Virus record (IMG/VR): IMGVR_UViG_3300030117_001177
Location: 1-27,843 of that record
From: a virus
Direction: 5' to 3' (one strand)
Length of the DNA: 27,843 nucleotides
This document shows, piece after piece, positions 14,133 through 21,852 of the stretch (positions are counted from its first letter, which is position 1; every line of letters starts with the position of its first letter). The translations under genes were made by a program, and so were the position numbers. The notes under the pieces were generated by a model. That model had not been told where the DNA came from. It made no database searches and saw only the letters and a list, made by a program, of their open reading frames with translations.

Positions 14133-14473
14133 TGTCTTTTGCTTCTGGCAAGTATGCAATTGCCATATGCGACAGGTGTGGCTTTCAGTATAAATACTTA
14201 GCTTTAAAAAAAGAGTGGACGGGGTTTCGTGTCTGCAATGAATGCTATGAGCCAAAACACCCGCAGCTAGAGCCAATTCATAATGTTTCTGACCCAGAAG
14301 CTTTGCGTTTCCCTAGGCCTAATCTTTCTCCTGATGTGGTTGCCGGGGCAGGTGTTGTAAGAACCATCGATGATAATCAGATGATGTCTACCACAGGTGA
14401 TCCGATAGGTTCAGAATTCAACATAGATGGCGCAACTGGCTCTGTCGGAACAGTAACGGTGGTGACAACATGA
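14132..14473 (+). CDS. Zinc-ribbon virion-region protein, 113 aa
   Basis: Two CxxC pairs, C13/C16 (CDRCGFQY) and C35/C38 (CNECYEPKHP), form a four-cysteine zinc-binding ribbon in the first 45 residues. LKKEWTGFRVC lies between them and resembles a recurrent marine phage protein. The C-terminal half is Gly/Thr-rich and probably extended (DGATGSVGTVTVVTT). It lies between the two adaptor genes and overlaps both (TAATG and ATGA), so it is likely made in step with them. A neck or virion-assembly accessory role is inferred; no enzyme motif is present. Confidence 0.75.
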   Translation: MSFASGKYAIAICDRCGFQYKYLALKKEWTGFRVCNECYEPKHPQLEPIHNVSDPEALRFPRPNLSPDVVAGAGVVRTIDDNQMMSTTGDPIGSEFNIDGATGSVGTVTVVTT

Positions 14474-15105
14474 GTTTTACATTAGCGACACTGAAGTCCA
14501 CGGTTCAGGATTACTGCGAAACTGCAGAGACTACGTTTGTAGCTGACCTTGATACATTCATAGAGGAAGCTGAAGAGCGCATACTGAAGAATGTGGAGCT
14601 TCCTGTGTTTAGAAAGAACGTCACGGGTAATGCAACAACAGACTTTCCGTACTTAGCCACACCATCAGACTTTTTGGCGACATATAGCTTGGCTTTGATC
14701 GTTAATAGCGTTTACACCTACCCATTGTTTAAGCATGTGTCGTTCATTAGAGACTACACGCCAAATGCAACAACGACTGGCGCAACAAAATATTATGCGT
14801 TGTTCGATGACAACACGTTTCTTCTTGGGCCCACGCCAGATTCTGACTACACATACGAACTGCATTACAAGTATCGACCTGCATCACTGACAACAACGTC
14901 GGGATCAAGTACGACTTGGCTCTCTGACAACGCACCTGATGCTTTGCTGTATGGCACACTTGTAGAGGCAGCTACTTTCTTGAAGGTTCCTGCAGAGGCG
15001 GCTCAGTATGAGCAGCGATTCATGATGGCCATATCTGCTCTCAAAAAGCTTGGCGAAGGCTATGGCGCAAGAGATGAGTATAGATACGATATTGCCAGGG
15101 GGTAA
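14470..15105 (+). CDS. Head-tail adaptor, SU10-like family (predicted)
   Basis: A 211-residue protein with MSFTLATLKSTVQDYCETAE, TFVADLDTFIEEAEERILKN, then PVFRKNVTGNATTD, a β region containing YPLFKHVSFIRDYTPNATT, YYALFDDNTFLLGPTPDSDY and YELHYKYRPASL, and C-terminal helices (LLYGTLVEAATFLKVPAEAA and YEQRFMMAISALKKLGEGYG). This pattern matches what I recall of the phage SU10 adaptor family, which docks on the portal and closes the head. The start overlaps the zinc-ribbon gene by 4 nt. A profile search would be needed to confirm the family name; the general adaptor role is well supported by position. Confidence 0.7.
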   Translation: MSFTLATLKSTVQDYCETAETTFVADLDTFIEEAEERILKNVELPVFRKNVTGNATTDFPYLATPSDFLATYSLALIVNSVYTYPLFKHVSFIRDYTPNATTTGATKYYALFDDNTFLLGPTPDSDYTYELHYKYRPASLTTTSGSSTTWLSDNAPDALLYGTLVEAATFLKVPAEAAQYEQRFMMAISALKKLGEGYGARDEYRYDIARG

Positions 15106-15107
15106 GA

Positions 15108-15401
15108 TTGTCTTTGTTTGAAGCGCCTGCTCTTGAGATAGGCAATGTTTTAGTGGCAACGACTCAAGACAAAGGGCATGACCCAGAGTTTTGGGCAAAG
15201 GCTGCTGCGGATAGGATTGTGAGTGTTGGTGGAAACTGCCATCCTTTGATCGCTCAGCAGGCAGAGGCTTTCAAACAATCTGTAGAGGCAACTGCAGTGT
15301 TTTACATTAAAGAAGCCATCAAGAGCGATAGAACAACTTTGATCGCAGAACTGGAAAAACAAGGCCATGCTGACATGGCAAACATAATCAGGAGTCTGTA
15401 A
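15108..15401 (+). CDS. Small conserved hypothetical protein, 97 aa
   Basis: Starts with TTG 15108; an AGGGGG at 15098-15102 lies at good spacing and supports it, and no nearby ATG fits. Segments: MSLFEAPALEIGNVLVATTQ, DKGHDPEFWAKAAADRIVSV, then a helical part with LIAQQAEAFKQSVEATAVFY and a charged end ELEKQGHADMANIIRSL. The DKGHDPEFWA motif is familiar to me from small proteins near adaptor genes of marine phages; the function is unknown. It overlaps the next gene by 1 nt (TAATG). Confidence 0.7.
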   Translation: MSLFEAPALEIGNVLVATTQDKGHDPEFWAKAAADRIVSVGGNCHPLIAQQAEAFKQSVEATAVFYIKEAIKSDRTTLIAELEKQGHADMANIIRSL

Positions 15402-15832
15402 TGGCGATAACGACAGCAATGTGCACAACCTTCAAAAAAGAAATCTTGGAGGCGGTTCACAATTTTAAAAACACAGGTGGCAGCACATTTAATCTTGCGT
15501 TGTACACAAGCTCTGCCTCCTTGGGCGCAGGCACTACCGCATACACTACGTCTAATGAAATATCGGGCACTGGCTACACCGCCAAAGGTGCATCACTGAC
15601 TCGTGTTGATCCAAGCAATGATGGCACCACTGCGATAACAGACTTTTCTGACTTGACGTTCTCCTCTAGCAGTCTGACCGCACGAGGCGCATTGATTTTT
15701 AATGATAGCGCCTCTGGTGACCCAGCTGTTTGCGCGTTGGATTTTGGCGCAGATAAGACTTCTAGTTCAGGCGACTTTACTATTCAGTTTCCTGCAGCTG
15801 ATGCATCTAACGCTATTATTCGCATTGCTTAG
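15401..15832 (+). CDS. Conserved probable virion protein, 143 aa
   Basis: A β-rich protein with MAITTAMCTTFKKEILEAVH, STFNLALYTSSASLGAGTTA, YTTSNEISGTGYTAKGASL, SSSLTARGALIFND and DFGADKTSSSGDFTIQFPAA. This family is common in marine phage tail regions in my recollection. The SGxGYxxxGxxL and TARGALIF parts suggest a jelly-roll or immunoglobulin-like fold, possibly a small tail or fibre-associated protein. It is coupled to the preceding gene by TAATG. No receptor-binding role can be shown from sequence. Confidence 0.7.
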   Translation: MAITTAMCTTFKKEILEAVHNFKNTGGSTFNLALYTSSASLGAGTTAYTTSNEISGTGYTAKGASLTRVDPSNDGTTAITDFSDLTFSSSSLTARGALIFNDSASGDPAVCALDFGADKTSSSGDFTIQFPAADASNAIIRIA

Positions 15833-15838
15833 GATGTT

Positions 15839-15928
15839 GTGGCCAAGCAGGCTCAGCAGAAACGTATGACAGAAGAAGAATATCGGCGCTGGTTAAAACA
15901 GCAGAAAGACCGTAGCCATAATCAGTAG
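15839..15928 (+). CDS. Possible 29-residue basic peptide
   Basis: A short frame starting with GTG 15839, preceded by TTAGGAT that overlaps the previous stop. It encodes a charged helical peptide with RMTEEEYRRWLKQQKDRS in its second half. It fills the only gap between the two flanking genes and ends 10 nt before the next start. An internal ATG at 15866 would give 20 residues. It is in frame with the preceding gene, after its stop. Short, so tentative; conservation in related phages would decide. Confidence 0.45.
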   Translation: MAKQAQQKRMTEEEYRRWLKQQKDRSHNQ

Positions 15929-15938
15929 GGTATAACGT

Positions 15939-16508
15939 GTGGCAAATGTTACAGGTTGGGGCAGAGGCACTTGGGGCCAAGGCGCTTGGAATGAAGCGAT
16001 ACCTGTCGAGGTCACAGGTGTTGCGGGTACTGGAGCGGTTACGACTGTCACGGTCAGCGCAGACGCAAATGTCACTGTCACAGGCGTTTCTGGCACAGGG
16101 GCAATCGGGTCAGTCACAATCGTCCAGGGTGCGGGTATCAACGTATCTGTCACAGGCGTGGCGGGCACTGGGTCTGCGGGAACGGTTACTGTATCCGCTG
16201 ATGCGAACGTCAGTGTTACTGGTGTTTCTGGCACTGGATCCGTTGGCTCGGTTACAGTCACGGGCACGGCGAATGTTTCTATCACTGGCGTCCAAGCCAC
16301 TGGCCAAGTGGGTGAAGTGTCGATTACAGGGACTGCGAATGTATCTGTCACGGGTGTTTCTGGGACGGGAGCGATAGGGTATTTCCTTGTTTATGGCATC
16401 ATAAATGATGGCCAAAACCCTAACTGGGGTACTATAACGGATAGTCAAACACCGAGTTGGACTGCTGTCACCGACAGTCAAACTCCTAATTGGGAAGAGG
16501 TAGCTTAA
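15939..16508 (+). CDS. Tandem-repeat Val/Thr/Gly-rich virion protein, 189 aa
   Basis: The N-terminus is MANVTGWGRGTWGQGAWNE. It is followed by about six to seven β-strand repeats of 19-22 residues with consensus VTGVxGTGxxGxVTVxxxANV, and a C-terminal IINDGQNPNWGTITDSQTP with the step (T)DSQTPxW occurring three times. Start GTG 15939 has an AGGG site at spacing 8. The repeat pattern suggests an extended β-structure, a candidate tail-fibre or head-surface accessory. It immediately precedes the large fibre gene. The GWGxxTWGxGxW block recurs in the probable nozzle protein (23198-25093). Function unknown. Confidence 0.7.
   Translation: MANVTGWGRGTWGQGAWNEAIPVEVTGVAGTGAVTTVTVSADANVTVTGVSGTGAIGSVTIVQGAGINVSVTGVAGTGSAGTVTVSADANVSVTGVSGTGSVGSVTVTGTANVSITGVQATGQVGEVSITGTANVSVTGVSGTGAIGYFLVYGIINDGQNPNWGTITDSQTPSWTAVTDSQTPNWEEVA
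15990..16380 (+). repeat. Tandem DNA repeats encoding VTGVxGTGxxGxVTV units
   Basis: Imperfect repeats of about 60-66 nt with a recurring GTNACNGGNGTNNCNGGNAC core, mostly synonymous variants. They keep several other frames open on both strands, which explains the long spurious frames here. Exact unit boundaries are approximate. Confidence 0.65.
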
Positions 16509-19500
16509 ATGGCAACTTATGTTAACGATCTACGCCTAAAAGAGATTGCTACTGGCGATGAAGCGGGCACCTGGGGCACCAGCACGAACACCAACCTTGA
16601 GTTGATTGCAGAGGCATTTAGTTTTGGCACAGAAGCTATTACAACGAATGCTGATACTCATACTACTACTATTGCTGACGGGTCTACTGATCCGGGCCGC
16701 AGTCTCTTCCTCAAATATACTGGCACTCTTGATAGCACTTGCACCATCACTATAGGGCCAAACACGGTCAGCAAGTTGTGGTTCATTGAGAACGCAACCA
16801 GCGGGTCACAGAGCATCATTATCAGCCAAGGCTCTGGCGCGAGCATCACCATATTGAATGGTCAGACCAAAGCAATCTACAGCGATGGTGCTGGATCAGG
16901 CGCTGCGATGGTTGATGCGTTTACGGATCTATCTGTCCCATCGTTCTTTGTGTCAGGCGATTTAGATGTAGATGGCACCACCAACCTTGACGCTGTAGAC
17001 GTAGACGGCGCTGTAAACTTTGCAGCAGACGTAACCTTTGCAGACGGTGCAGACATCATTACTGCGTCAGCAGGAACATCCAACGTCCGTGTAGGTGTCA
17101 ACGCAGGTAACTCCATTACCTCTGGCGGCAACTATAACGTGGTTGTGGGCGATGAAGCGGGCACGGCTTTGACTACGGGTGATAAAAACGTAGCCATTGG
17201 ATATGCAGCTTTAGACCTAGAGGACACTGGCACAGACTCTGTTGCAATTGGATATAATGCACTTACCGCACAAAACAATGATGCTGCAAATTATAACGTA
17301 GCAGTCGGCTCTAGCGCAGGGGCGGCAGTCACCACGGCAACATCCGTAACTTTAATTGGTGCTGAAGCTGGTAAAGCTATCAATACAGGCAGCAACAATG
17401 TGATGGTAGGTCACGCAGCAGGCGATGCTATCACCTCAGGTAATTTAAATGTAGCCGTTGGCTCCGACTCTTTAGGGGCTAATACCGTAGGTGATAGAAG
17501 TGTTGCTATTGGTCATCAGGCTTTGCTACGACAAAATCCATCTACAAATACAGATATGTATAACGTAGCGGTAGGCTATAACGCTGGTCTTGATATTACC
17601 ACGGGAACAGGTCAAACATTAATCGGCGGTCTAGCTGGTGACGCAATAACGACAGGTGCAGATAACACGGCTGTTGGTTACCAAGCCCTTTCAACTAACG
17701 AAACCTCTGCAAACAATACTGCCGTGGGCGTAAGTGCGCTCAAGCTTAACACTGGCGCAGGCAACACTGCTGTTGGTAGAGGTGCGCTCTTAAATCAAAC
17801 AGGCGCAAGTAACAATGTCGCGTTAGGCTACAACGCTCTTAACACAAACGTCATGGGTTCACATTCTGTCGCTGTTGGAGTCAACGCGCTCAAAGATCAA
17901 ACCTTCGCGACAGCTTCTGATTTTTACAATGTCGCGGTAGGCTCTGATGCAGGCAAAAGCATTACTTCTGGACAGTTCAATACCTTTATCGGCGGCTTGT
18001 CAGGCGATGCTTTAGCTGCTGCCGATCACAATACAGCGGTGGGATACGCTTCTGGTGGTGCGCTGACGACAGGCACTCAGAATGTCCTTGTTGGAAGCCT
18101 CGCAGGCGATGCTCTTACTGATGCAGACTATAACGTGGCTGTAGGTTTGTCAGCACTCGGAGCCGACACATTAGGAAGTGCATCTGTTGCAATTGGTTAC
18201 TCAGCTTTAGAAGCACAAAACTTTACAACGGCTACTAGCACTTATAATACGGCAGTTGGCTATGAAGCAGGCAAATCAATTACCACGGGAACCTTCAACA
18301 CCATCGTCGGTGGTCTTGCAGGTGATGCTTTAACGCAGGGAGCGCGTAATGTAGCACTTGGCACAGCATCTTTAACTAGCGACACACTAGGTCAATACGC
18401 TGTTGCGATTGGCTACGGCGCTCTATCTGTTCAAAATTTCACTACTTCTACAAATAATTACAATACGGCAGTTGGGTACTTAGCTGGGGAAAACGTCACC
18501 ACGGGAACCCTTAACACGCTCGTTGGAGGGCTTGCTGGTGATGCTTTGACCTCTGCAACAGATAATGTCGCAGTGGGGTATCAGGCATTATCTGCTGACA
18601 CTCTTGGTAGACACAGTGTAGCTATTGGCGATGTTGCGCTATCAAGTCAAAACTTTACCACCGACACTGCTTCTAACAATACCGCAGTAGGGCATGAAGC
18701 AGGTAACGGAATCACTACGGGCATTCGCAATACGATCATTGGGGCACACGCTGGTGACGCCCTAACAGACGCCGATGAAAACACGGCGATTGGGGCACTT
18801 GCCTTAACCTCTGACACTTTAGGTTCTAAATCAACCGCAATTGGTAGAGGTACGCTAGGATCACAAAATTTTACTACGGCTACGGATTCTTTTAATACAG
18901 CGGTTGGGCATCTTGCAGGCAACCAAATCACCAATGGAATCCGTAACACAATTGTTGGAGGTCTTGCAGGAGATGCTCTGACAGAGGGGTATTTTAATAC
19001 AGCGGTTGGCTATAGTGCTTTGAGTGCAGACACGTTGGGAAGGTTAAGTGTTGCTGTAGGCTATGGTGCTTTACAGACTCAAAACTTTACTACAGGCACA
19101 GACGCTTACAATGTAGCCGTGGGTCACAATGCAGCTACGACAGTCACCACGGGGATAAACAACACACTCGTTGGCGGTCTTTCAGGTGACGCACTAACTA
19201 CAGGTAATGCTAACACTGGTTGCGGCATGAACGCTCTGGGTGGAAGTAGTGGCGATACAACAGGTGACGACAATACTGCTGTGGGAATTTCCGCAGGACT
19301 TAATGTTACAAGTGGCTCTAATAACTTGCTTTTAGGCCACGATGCAGGGCGCACAGGAGGCCCCGGTGGTGTTGTAACTTCTCACAGTAATGAAGTTCAT
19401 CTAGGCAATGAAAATATTACAAGTGCTCACATTCAAGTGGCTTTAACGGTAGCGTCAGATCAACGTGATAAGACTGACTTCGTTGACCTAGACCTTGGGT

Positions 19501-19847
19501 TGGACTTTGTAAAAGCCTTAGAACCTGTCACATATTATTGGGACAAGCGTTCCAAATATGGCGACAAGTATGCTGATGATTACGATCTGAATGCACAAAC
19601 GCCAGACGGTACGCACAAAGAAGACTGGATGGACGTTGGCTTCAAAGCTCAATCTGTGTTGGCGCTCGAGGAAGCGGCTGGGTACAAGATTGCAGAAAAG
19701 AAAAACCTTACGGTATCGCTATCGGGTGATGGCAAACAGTACGGTCTTCAGTACGAAAAATTCATCCCAATCCTTGTCAAAGCCATCAAAGACCAAGACG
19801 CGATTATTACGGCATTAACAGCACGTGTCGCCGCGCTAGAATCATAA
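16509..19847 (+). CDS. Tail fibre/adhesin with YadA-like repeats and S74 chaperone domain
   Basis: Receptor-binding fibre (predicted). The N-terminus (1-60) has TYVNDLRLKEIATGDEAGTW, typical of marine phage fibres and likely the virion anchor. From about 200 to 960 it consists of short NTAVGYxAL/NVAVGxxAG motifs, as in YadA-type trimeric adhesin heads (left-handed β-roll), organised at the end into 72-residue super-repeats. Residues 983-988 are SDQRDK, the Ser...Lys signature of the S74 intramolecular chaperone (peptidase S74), so the last 130 residues (FVKALEPVTYYWDKR, DVGFKAQSVLALEE, LQYEKFIPILVKAIK) are predicted to self-cleave before S983 after trimer folding. Start ATG 16509 has AGAGG upstream. 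At 1112 residues it is the longest gene in the window. Confidence 0.85.
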   Translation: MATYVNDLRLKEIATGDEAGTWGTSTNTNLELIAEAFSFGTEAITTNADTHTTTIADGSTDPGRSLFLKYTGTLDSTCTITIGPNTVSKLWFIENATSGSQSIIISQGSGASITILNGQTKAIYSDGAGSGAAMVDAFTDLSVPSFFVSGDLDVDGTTNLDAVDVDGAVNFAADVTFADGADIITASAGTSNVRVGVNAGNSITSGGNYNVVVGDEAGTALTTGDKNVAIGYAALDLEDTGTDSVAIGYNALTAQNNDAANYNVAVGSSAGAAVTTATSVTLIGAEAGKAINTGSNNVMVGHAAGDAITSGNLNVAVGSDSLGANTVGDRSVAIGHQALLRQNPSTNTDMYNVAVGYNAGLDITTGTGQTLIGGLAGDAITTGADNTAVGYQALSTNETSANNTAVGVSALKLNTGAGNTAVGRGALLNQTGASNNVALGYNALNTNVMGSHSVAVGVNALKDQTFATASDFYNVAVGSDAGKSITSGQFNTFIGGLSGDALAAADHNTAVGYASGGALTTGTQNVLVGSLAGDALTDADYNVAVGLSALGADTLGSASVAIGYSALEAQNFTTATSTYNTAVGYEAGKSITTGTFNTIVGGLAGDALTQGARNVALGTASLTSDTLGQYAVAIGYGALSVQNFTTSTNNYNTAVGYLAGENVTTGTLNTLVGGLAGDALTSATDNVAVGYQALSADTLGRHSVAIGDVALSSQNFTTDTASNNTAVGHEAGNGITTGIRNTIIGAHAGDALTDADENTAIGALALTSDTLGSKSTAIGRGTLGSQNFTTATDSFNTAVGHLAGNQITNGIRNTIVGGLAGDALTEGYFNTAVGYSALSADTLGRLSVAVGYGALQTQNFTTGTDAYNVAVGHNAATTVTTGINNTLVGGLSGDALTTGNANTGCGMNALGGSSGDTTGDDNTAVGISAGLNVTSGSNNLLLGHDAGRTGGPGGVVTSHSNEVHLGNENITSAHIQVALTVASDQRDKTDFVDLDLGLDFVKALEPVTYYWDKRSKYGDKYADDYDLNAQTPDGTHKEDWMDVGFKAQSVLALEEAAGYKIAEKKNLTVSLSGDGKQYGLQYEKFIPILVKAIKDQDAIITALTARVAALES
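18243..19106 (+). repeat. Four exact-length 216-bp tandem super-repeats in the fibre gene
   Basis: Unit starts at 18243, 18459, 18675 and 18891 are spaced exactly 216 bp (72 codons) apart, and a diverged fifth copy starts at 19107. Each unit begins near (Y/F/N)NTAVGxxAG, continues with TLVGGLAGDAL and contains SDTLGxxSVAIGxxAL and QNFTT. Unit length is strictly kept while the DNA differs at many synonymous sites, suggesting structural constraint on the protein. Confidence 0.85.
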
Positions 19848-19857
19848 GGAGGACATC

Positions 19858-20109
19858 ATGTCTGAAGTAAGAACCGACGAAGAAAAAGCACAGATGTATG
19901 CAGCCATGCTAGGCAGCGCGAATGTCATTACCAGTGTGCTGGACGCAAACAACGAGTTTGGCAACGGCCTCACAGGTGCTGAGAAACAAGAGCGTGTACT
20001 GCGTAGTGCTAGTTATCTTGAGCACGGCAAAGCTCTTGGCGATTGGGGGTCAGAAGACTTCAGCGCCATCGACTCTGCTGTAGCAGCCGCAAAAGCATAT
20101 ACACCATAA
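19858..20109 (+). CDS. Small hypothetical protein after the fibre gene, 83 aa
   Basis: Start ATG 19858 has a very strong AAGGAGGA at 19846-19853 that overlaps the fibre stop. The protein is acidic and helical (EVRTDEEKAQMYAAMLGSAN, LTGAEKQERVLRSASYLEHG, DFSAIDSAVAAAKAYTP). No cysteines or membrane segments. I do not recognise the family. The strong ribosome site suggests considerable expression; a fibre chaperone or attachment factor is a possibility drawn only from position. Confidence 0.7.
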   Translation: MSEVRTDEEKAQMYAAMLGSANVITSVLDANNEFGNGLTGAEKQERVLRSASYLEHGKALGDWGSEDFSAIDSAVAAAKAYTP

Positions 20110-20123
20110 AGGAAAAATAGACC

Positions 20124-20306
20124 GTGCAAATTAGCCTAGAAGAAAACGAGATCAACGCAATCCTATCGATCCTTGGTGATATGCCAAGTAAGTCAGGCAC
20201 ATGGCCTTTGATGATGAAGATCAAGGTACAAGCTGACGCGCAACTCGTTGAGCCAGAAGAAGACGAAGAAGGCGAGGAAGAGACTGAAGAAGTCGTAAAT
20301 GGCTGA
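20124..20306 (+). CDS. Small acidic hypothetical protein, 60 aa
   Basis: Start GTG 20124 with AAAGGA at 20107-20112. The first 35 residues contain MQISLEENEINAILSILGDM followed by PSKSGTWPLMMKIKVQAD, which looks like a conserved small helical unit; the last 20 are almost all acidic (EPEEDEEGEEETEEV). I recall similar short proteins near fibre genes in marine phages but no function. It overlaps the next gene by 8 nt. Confidence 0.65.
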   Translation: MQISLEENEINAILSILGDMPSKSGTWPLMMKIKVQADAQLVEPEEDEEGEEETEEVVNG

Positions 20307-21009
20307 GATTCAGTATCAGATGCACCCGCTACCGTCAGTATTTCTGATGGAGTTGGACATCCCGACAGAGTTTGTTGAGTCGTGTAACGACTACCTTGAT
20401 GAGCTAGTCACGCAAAACGATAAGGTCAGCGCAGCGCATACGCTCGTAGGCCAGATCAAGACAGGTGAGCAGCTTGTGATGGACCACGAAGATCCAAGGC
20501 TGAAACCGTTTTCTAGGTTCTTGTGCGAGATGGGTGTGACGTATATCAACCAGTTCATGGCCCAATCTGGTCAGGTGCTGGACGGGAACAGAAACGTCGA
20601 AATGGATGAGCTATGGTCAGTTCATAGCTACGAGGGTGATTACAACCCGATCCACGATCATGGCACTAAAACTGTGATGGGTATTAGCTGTACGACATGG
20701 ACGAAGGTGCCGCCACAGATAGTGCAGGGGCCAAGGCCGGGATCGCAAGAGTACGGTCTGTATAACGCCTCTGGCGAAAGCGATGGCTGTCTCTGCTTCA
20801 ACTATGGACAAAGCAGCACATGGGATAGAGAGCGGCTCAAGCCTACGCAGAATGTCGTAGTCAGGCCGCAAGTGGGAAGGCTATATATGTTTCCGAGTTG
20901 GATGCAACATATGGTCTACCCTTTTCAGGGGGAAGGCGAGCGAAGGACAGTAGCCGCCAATATCAATTGTTTTCCTGTAGAGGGACAGCAAGATGGACAT
21001 AAGCATTAA
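20299..21009 (+). CDS. 2OG-Fe(II) oxygenase-like protein, 236 aa
   Basis: Predicted 2-oxoglutarate/Fe(II)-dependent dioxygenase of the phage-associated group (PF13759/TIGR02466-like). The iron-binding set is visible: H119-x-H121 in YNPIHDHG (H119/D120/H121), distal H204 in MFPSWMQHMVYPF, and R215/R216 in GERRTVAANINCF for 2-oxoglutarate. The barrel strands are suggested by MGISCTTW and RLYMFPSW. Length suits the family. Substrate unknown; hydroxylation of a virion or host protein or a nucleic acid is possible. It sits just after the fibre genes, overlapping the preceding gene by 8 nt and the next by 17 nt. Confidence 0.75.
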   Translation: MAEIQYQMHPLPSVFLMELDIPTEFVESCNDYLDELVTQNDKVSAAHTLVGQIKTGEQLVMDHEDPRLKPFSRFLCEMGVTYINQFMAQSGQVLDGNRNVEMDELWSVHSYEGDYNPIHDHGTKTVMGISCTTWTKVPPQIVQGPRPGSQEYGLYNASGESDGCLCFNYGQSSTWDRERLKPTQNVVVRPQVGRLYMFPSWMQHMVYPFQGEGERRTVAANINCFPVEGQQDGHKH

Positions 21010-21196
21010 TGACACAGCGCAGATCAGTTGGAAGCAAGTCGCTGTACAAAAGCAAGAGCGGTTAAGAACAGGCGCTGAAGGCGAGACTGTGCGCGAGGCG
21101 GTGGAAACAATCATACCGACTATGTACACCAAAGAAGGTAACAAGGTAGAAGCGCAACCATTAGCGCCTACCCAGAGAGTGAATGTATCGGTATGA
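20993..21196 (+). CDS. Small hypothetical protein, 67 aa
   Basis: Start ATG 20993 lies inside the end of the oxygenase gene, with AGAGGGACAG upstream. Polar and probably partly helical (SWKQVAVQKQERLRTG, GETVREAVETIIPTMYT). No family recognised. It overlaps the next gene by 4 nt (ATGA), so it belongs to the same chain of coupled genes that leads into the lysis cassette. Real gene likely on the basis of spacing and overlap; function unknown. Confidence 0.6.
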   Translation: MDISINDTAQISWKQVAVQKQERLRTGAEGETVREAVETIIPTMYTKEGNKVEAQPLAPTQRVNVSV

Positions 21197-21381
21197 GCGA
21201 TAAAGGCGAACAAGCATTGAACGAAGTCAACGCCCATGAGCGTGAGTGTGCCTTGCGTTACCAGCGTATCGAAGAGCGTCTTGCAGAAGGCTCTGCCAAG
21301 TTTAAGCACCTAGAGCATCTTATTTACGGACTGTACGCATTGATTGCAGCGGCAGCATTGCCGCAGTTTTTCATGGGGTGA
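21193..21381 (+). CDS. XhlA-like small membrane protein, candidate holin accessory
   Basis: 62 residues: a charged helix (ALNEVNAHERECALRYQRIE, EERLAEGSAKFKHLEHLIYG) followed by one C-terminal transmembrane segment at about 43-60 (LIYGLYALIAAAALPQFF). The N-terminal coiled coil plus a single C-terminal membrane anchor resembles hemolysin XhlA, which works with holins in some phages. It opens the lysis cassette that ends in the lysozyme. Its start overlaps the preceding stop (ATGA); its own stop TGA lies within a small hairpin (TGGGG-TGAC-CCCCA). Confidence 0.6.
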   Translation: MSDKGEQALNEVNAHERECALRYQRIEERLAEGSAKFKHLEHLIYGLYALIAAAALPQFFMG

Positions 21382-21387
21382 CCCCCA

Positions 21388-21852
21388 ATGGTAATTGAAT
21401 CAATCGCGGCGGCCACAGCCACCCTCTCGGCTTTGAATGGGCTGATAGCTCAATGCAACGAGACTGGGCAAGGCGTCCACCAAGTTATGGGTATGATCTC
21501 TGACTTTGGCGAGGGCATAACGAACTTTGAGGCTGAGCGTCGTCAGAGCACGTTTAAGCCACTCACGCAGAATGAAATCCTAAAGCTCCAGATGATTAAG
21601 CGCCAATATGAGCGCCACTGGCAGTCAGTCCATGACCTACTGCTTGTGGCAGATCCGAAGCTCCTTGATGACTTCAAGGCCGCGAAGGCTCAGCAAGATC
21701 GTGATAGACAAGATCATTTGAGGATGATTGCTCGCAAGAAAAAAGAGCGACAACATCTCATAAACCAAATCCTGGTTGGAGGCACTACCCTAATTGTGGG
21801 CGGAACAATAATCGCTGGGGGTTTTGCAATTATATTGAGGCTTTACGGATGA
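21388..21852 (+). CDS. Tail-anchored membrane protein of the lysis region, 154 aa
   Basis: Cytoplasmic part of about 125 residues followed by one hydrophobic C-terminal segment at 127-150 (LVGGTTLIVGGTIIAGGFAI). The cytoplasmic part has an N-terminal helix IESIAAATATLSALNGLIAQ and a very charged helix before the membrane (DRDRQDHLRMIARKKKERQ). No family I can name with certainty. It could be a holin, antiholin or spanin-like protein, or a membrane-bound virion component. It lies six bases after the XhlA-like gene and overlaps the next gene by 4 nt. Confidence 0.6.
   Translation: MVIESIAAATATLSALNGLIAQCNETGQGVHQVMGMISDFGEGITNFEAERRQSTFKPLTQNEILKLQMIKRQYERHWQSVHDLLLVADPKLLDDFKAAKAQQDRDRQDHLRMIARKKKERQHLINQILVGGTTLIVGGTIIAGGFAIILRLYG

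Noticed and set aside
15893-16377. Long overlapping frames on both strands across the VTGV repeat gene
   Set aside because: They arise from the repetitive codon pattern of the 15939-16508 gene. The real frame has a ribosome site, a sensible N-terminus and a motif shared with the nozzle protein.
21375-21386. TGGGG-TGAC-CCCCA hairpin over a stop codon as a regulatory element
   Set aside because: The stem is only 5 bp with a 4-nt loop and has no T tract. It is mentioned in the gene entry but is too weak to list as a site.
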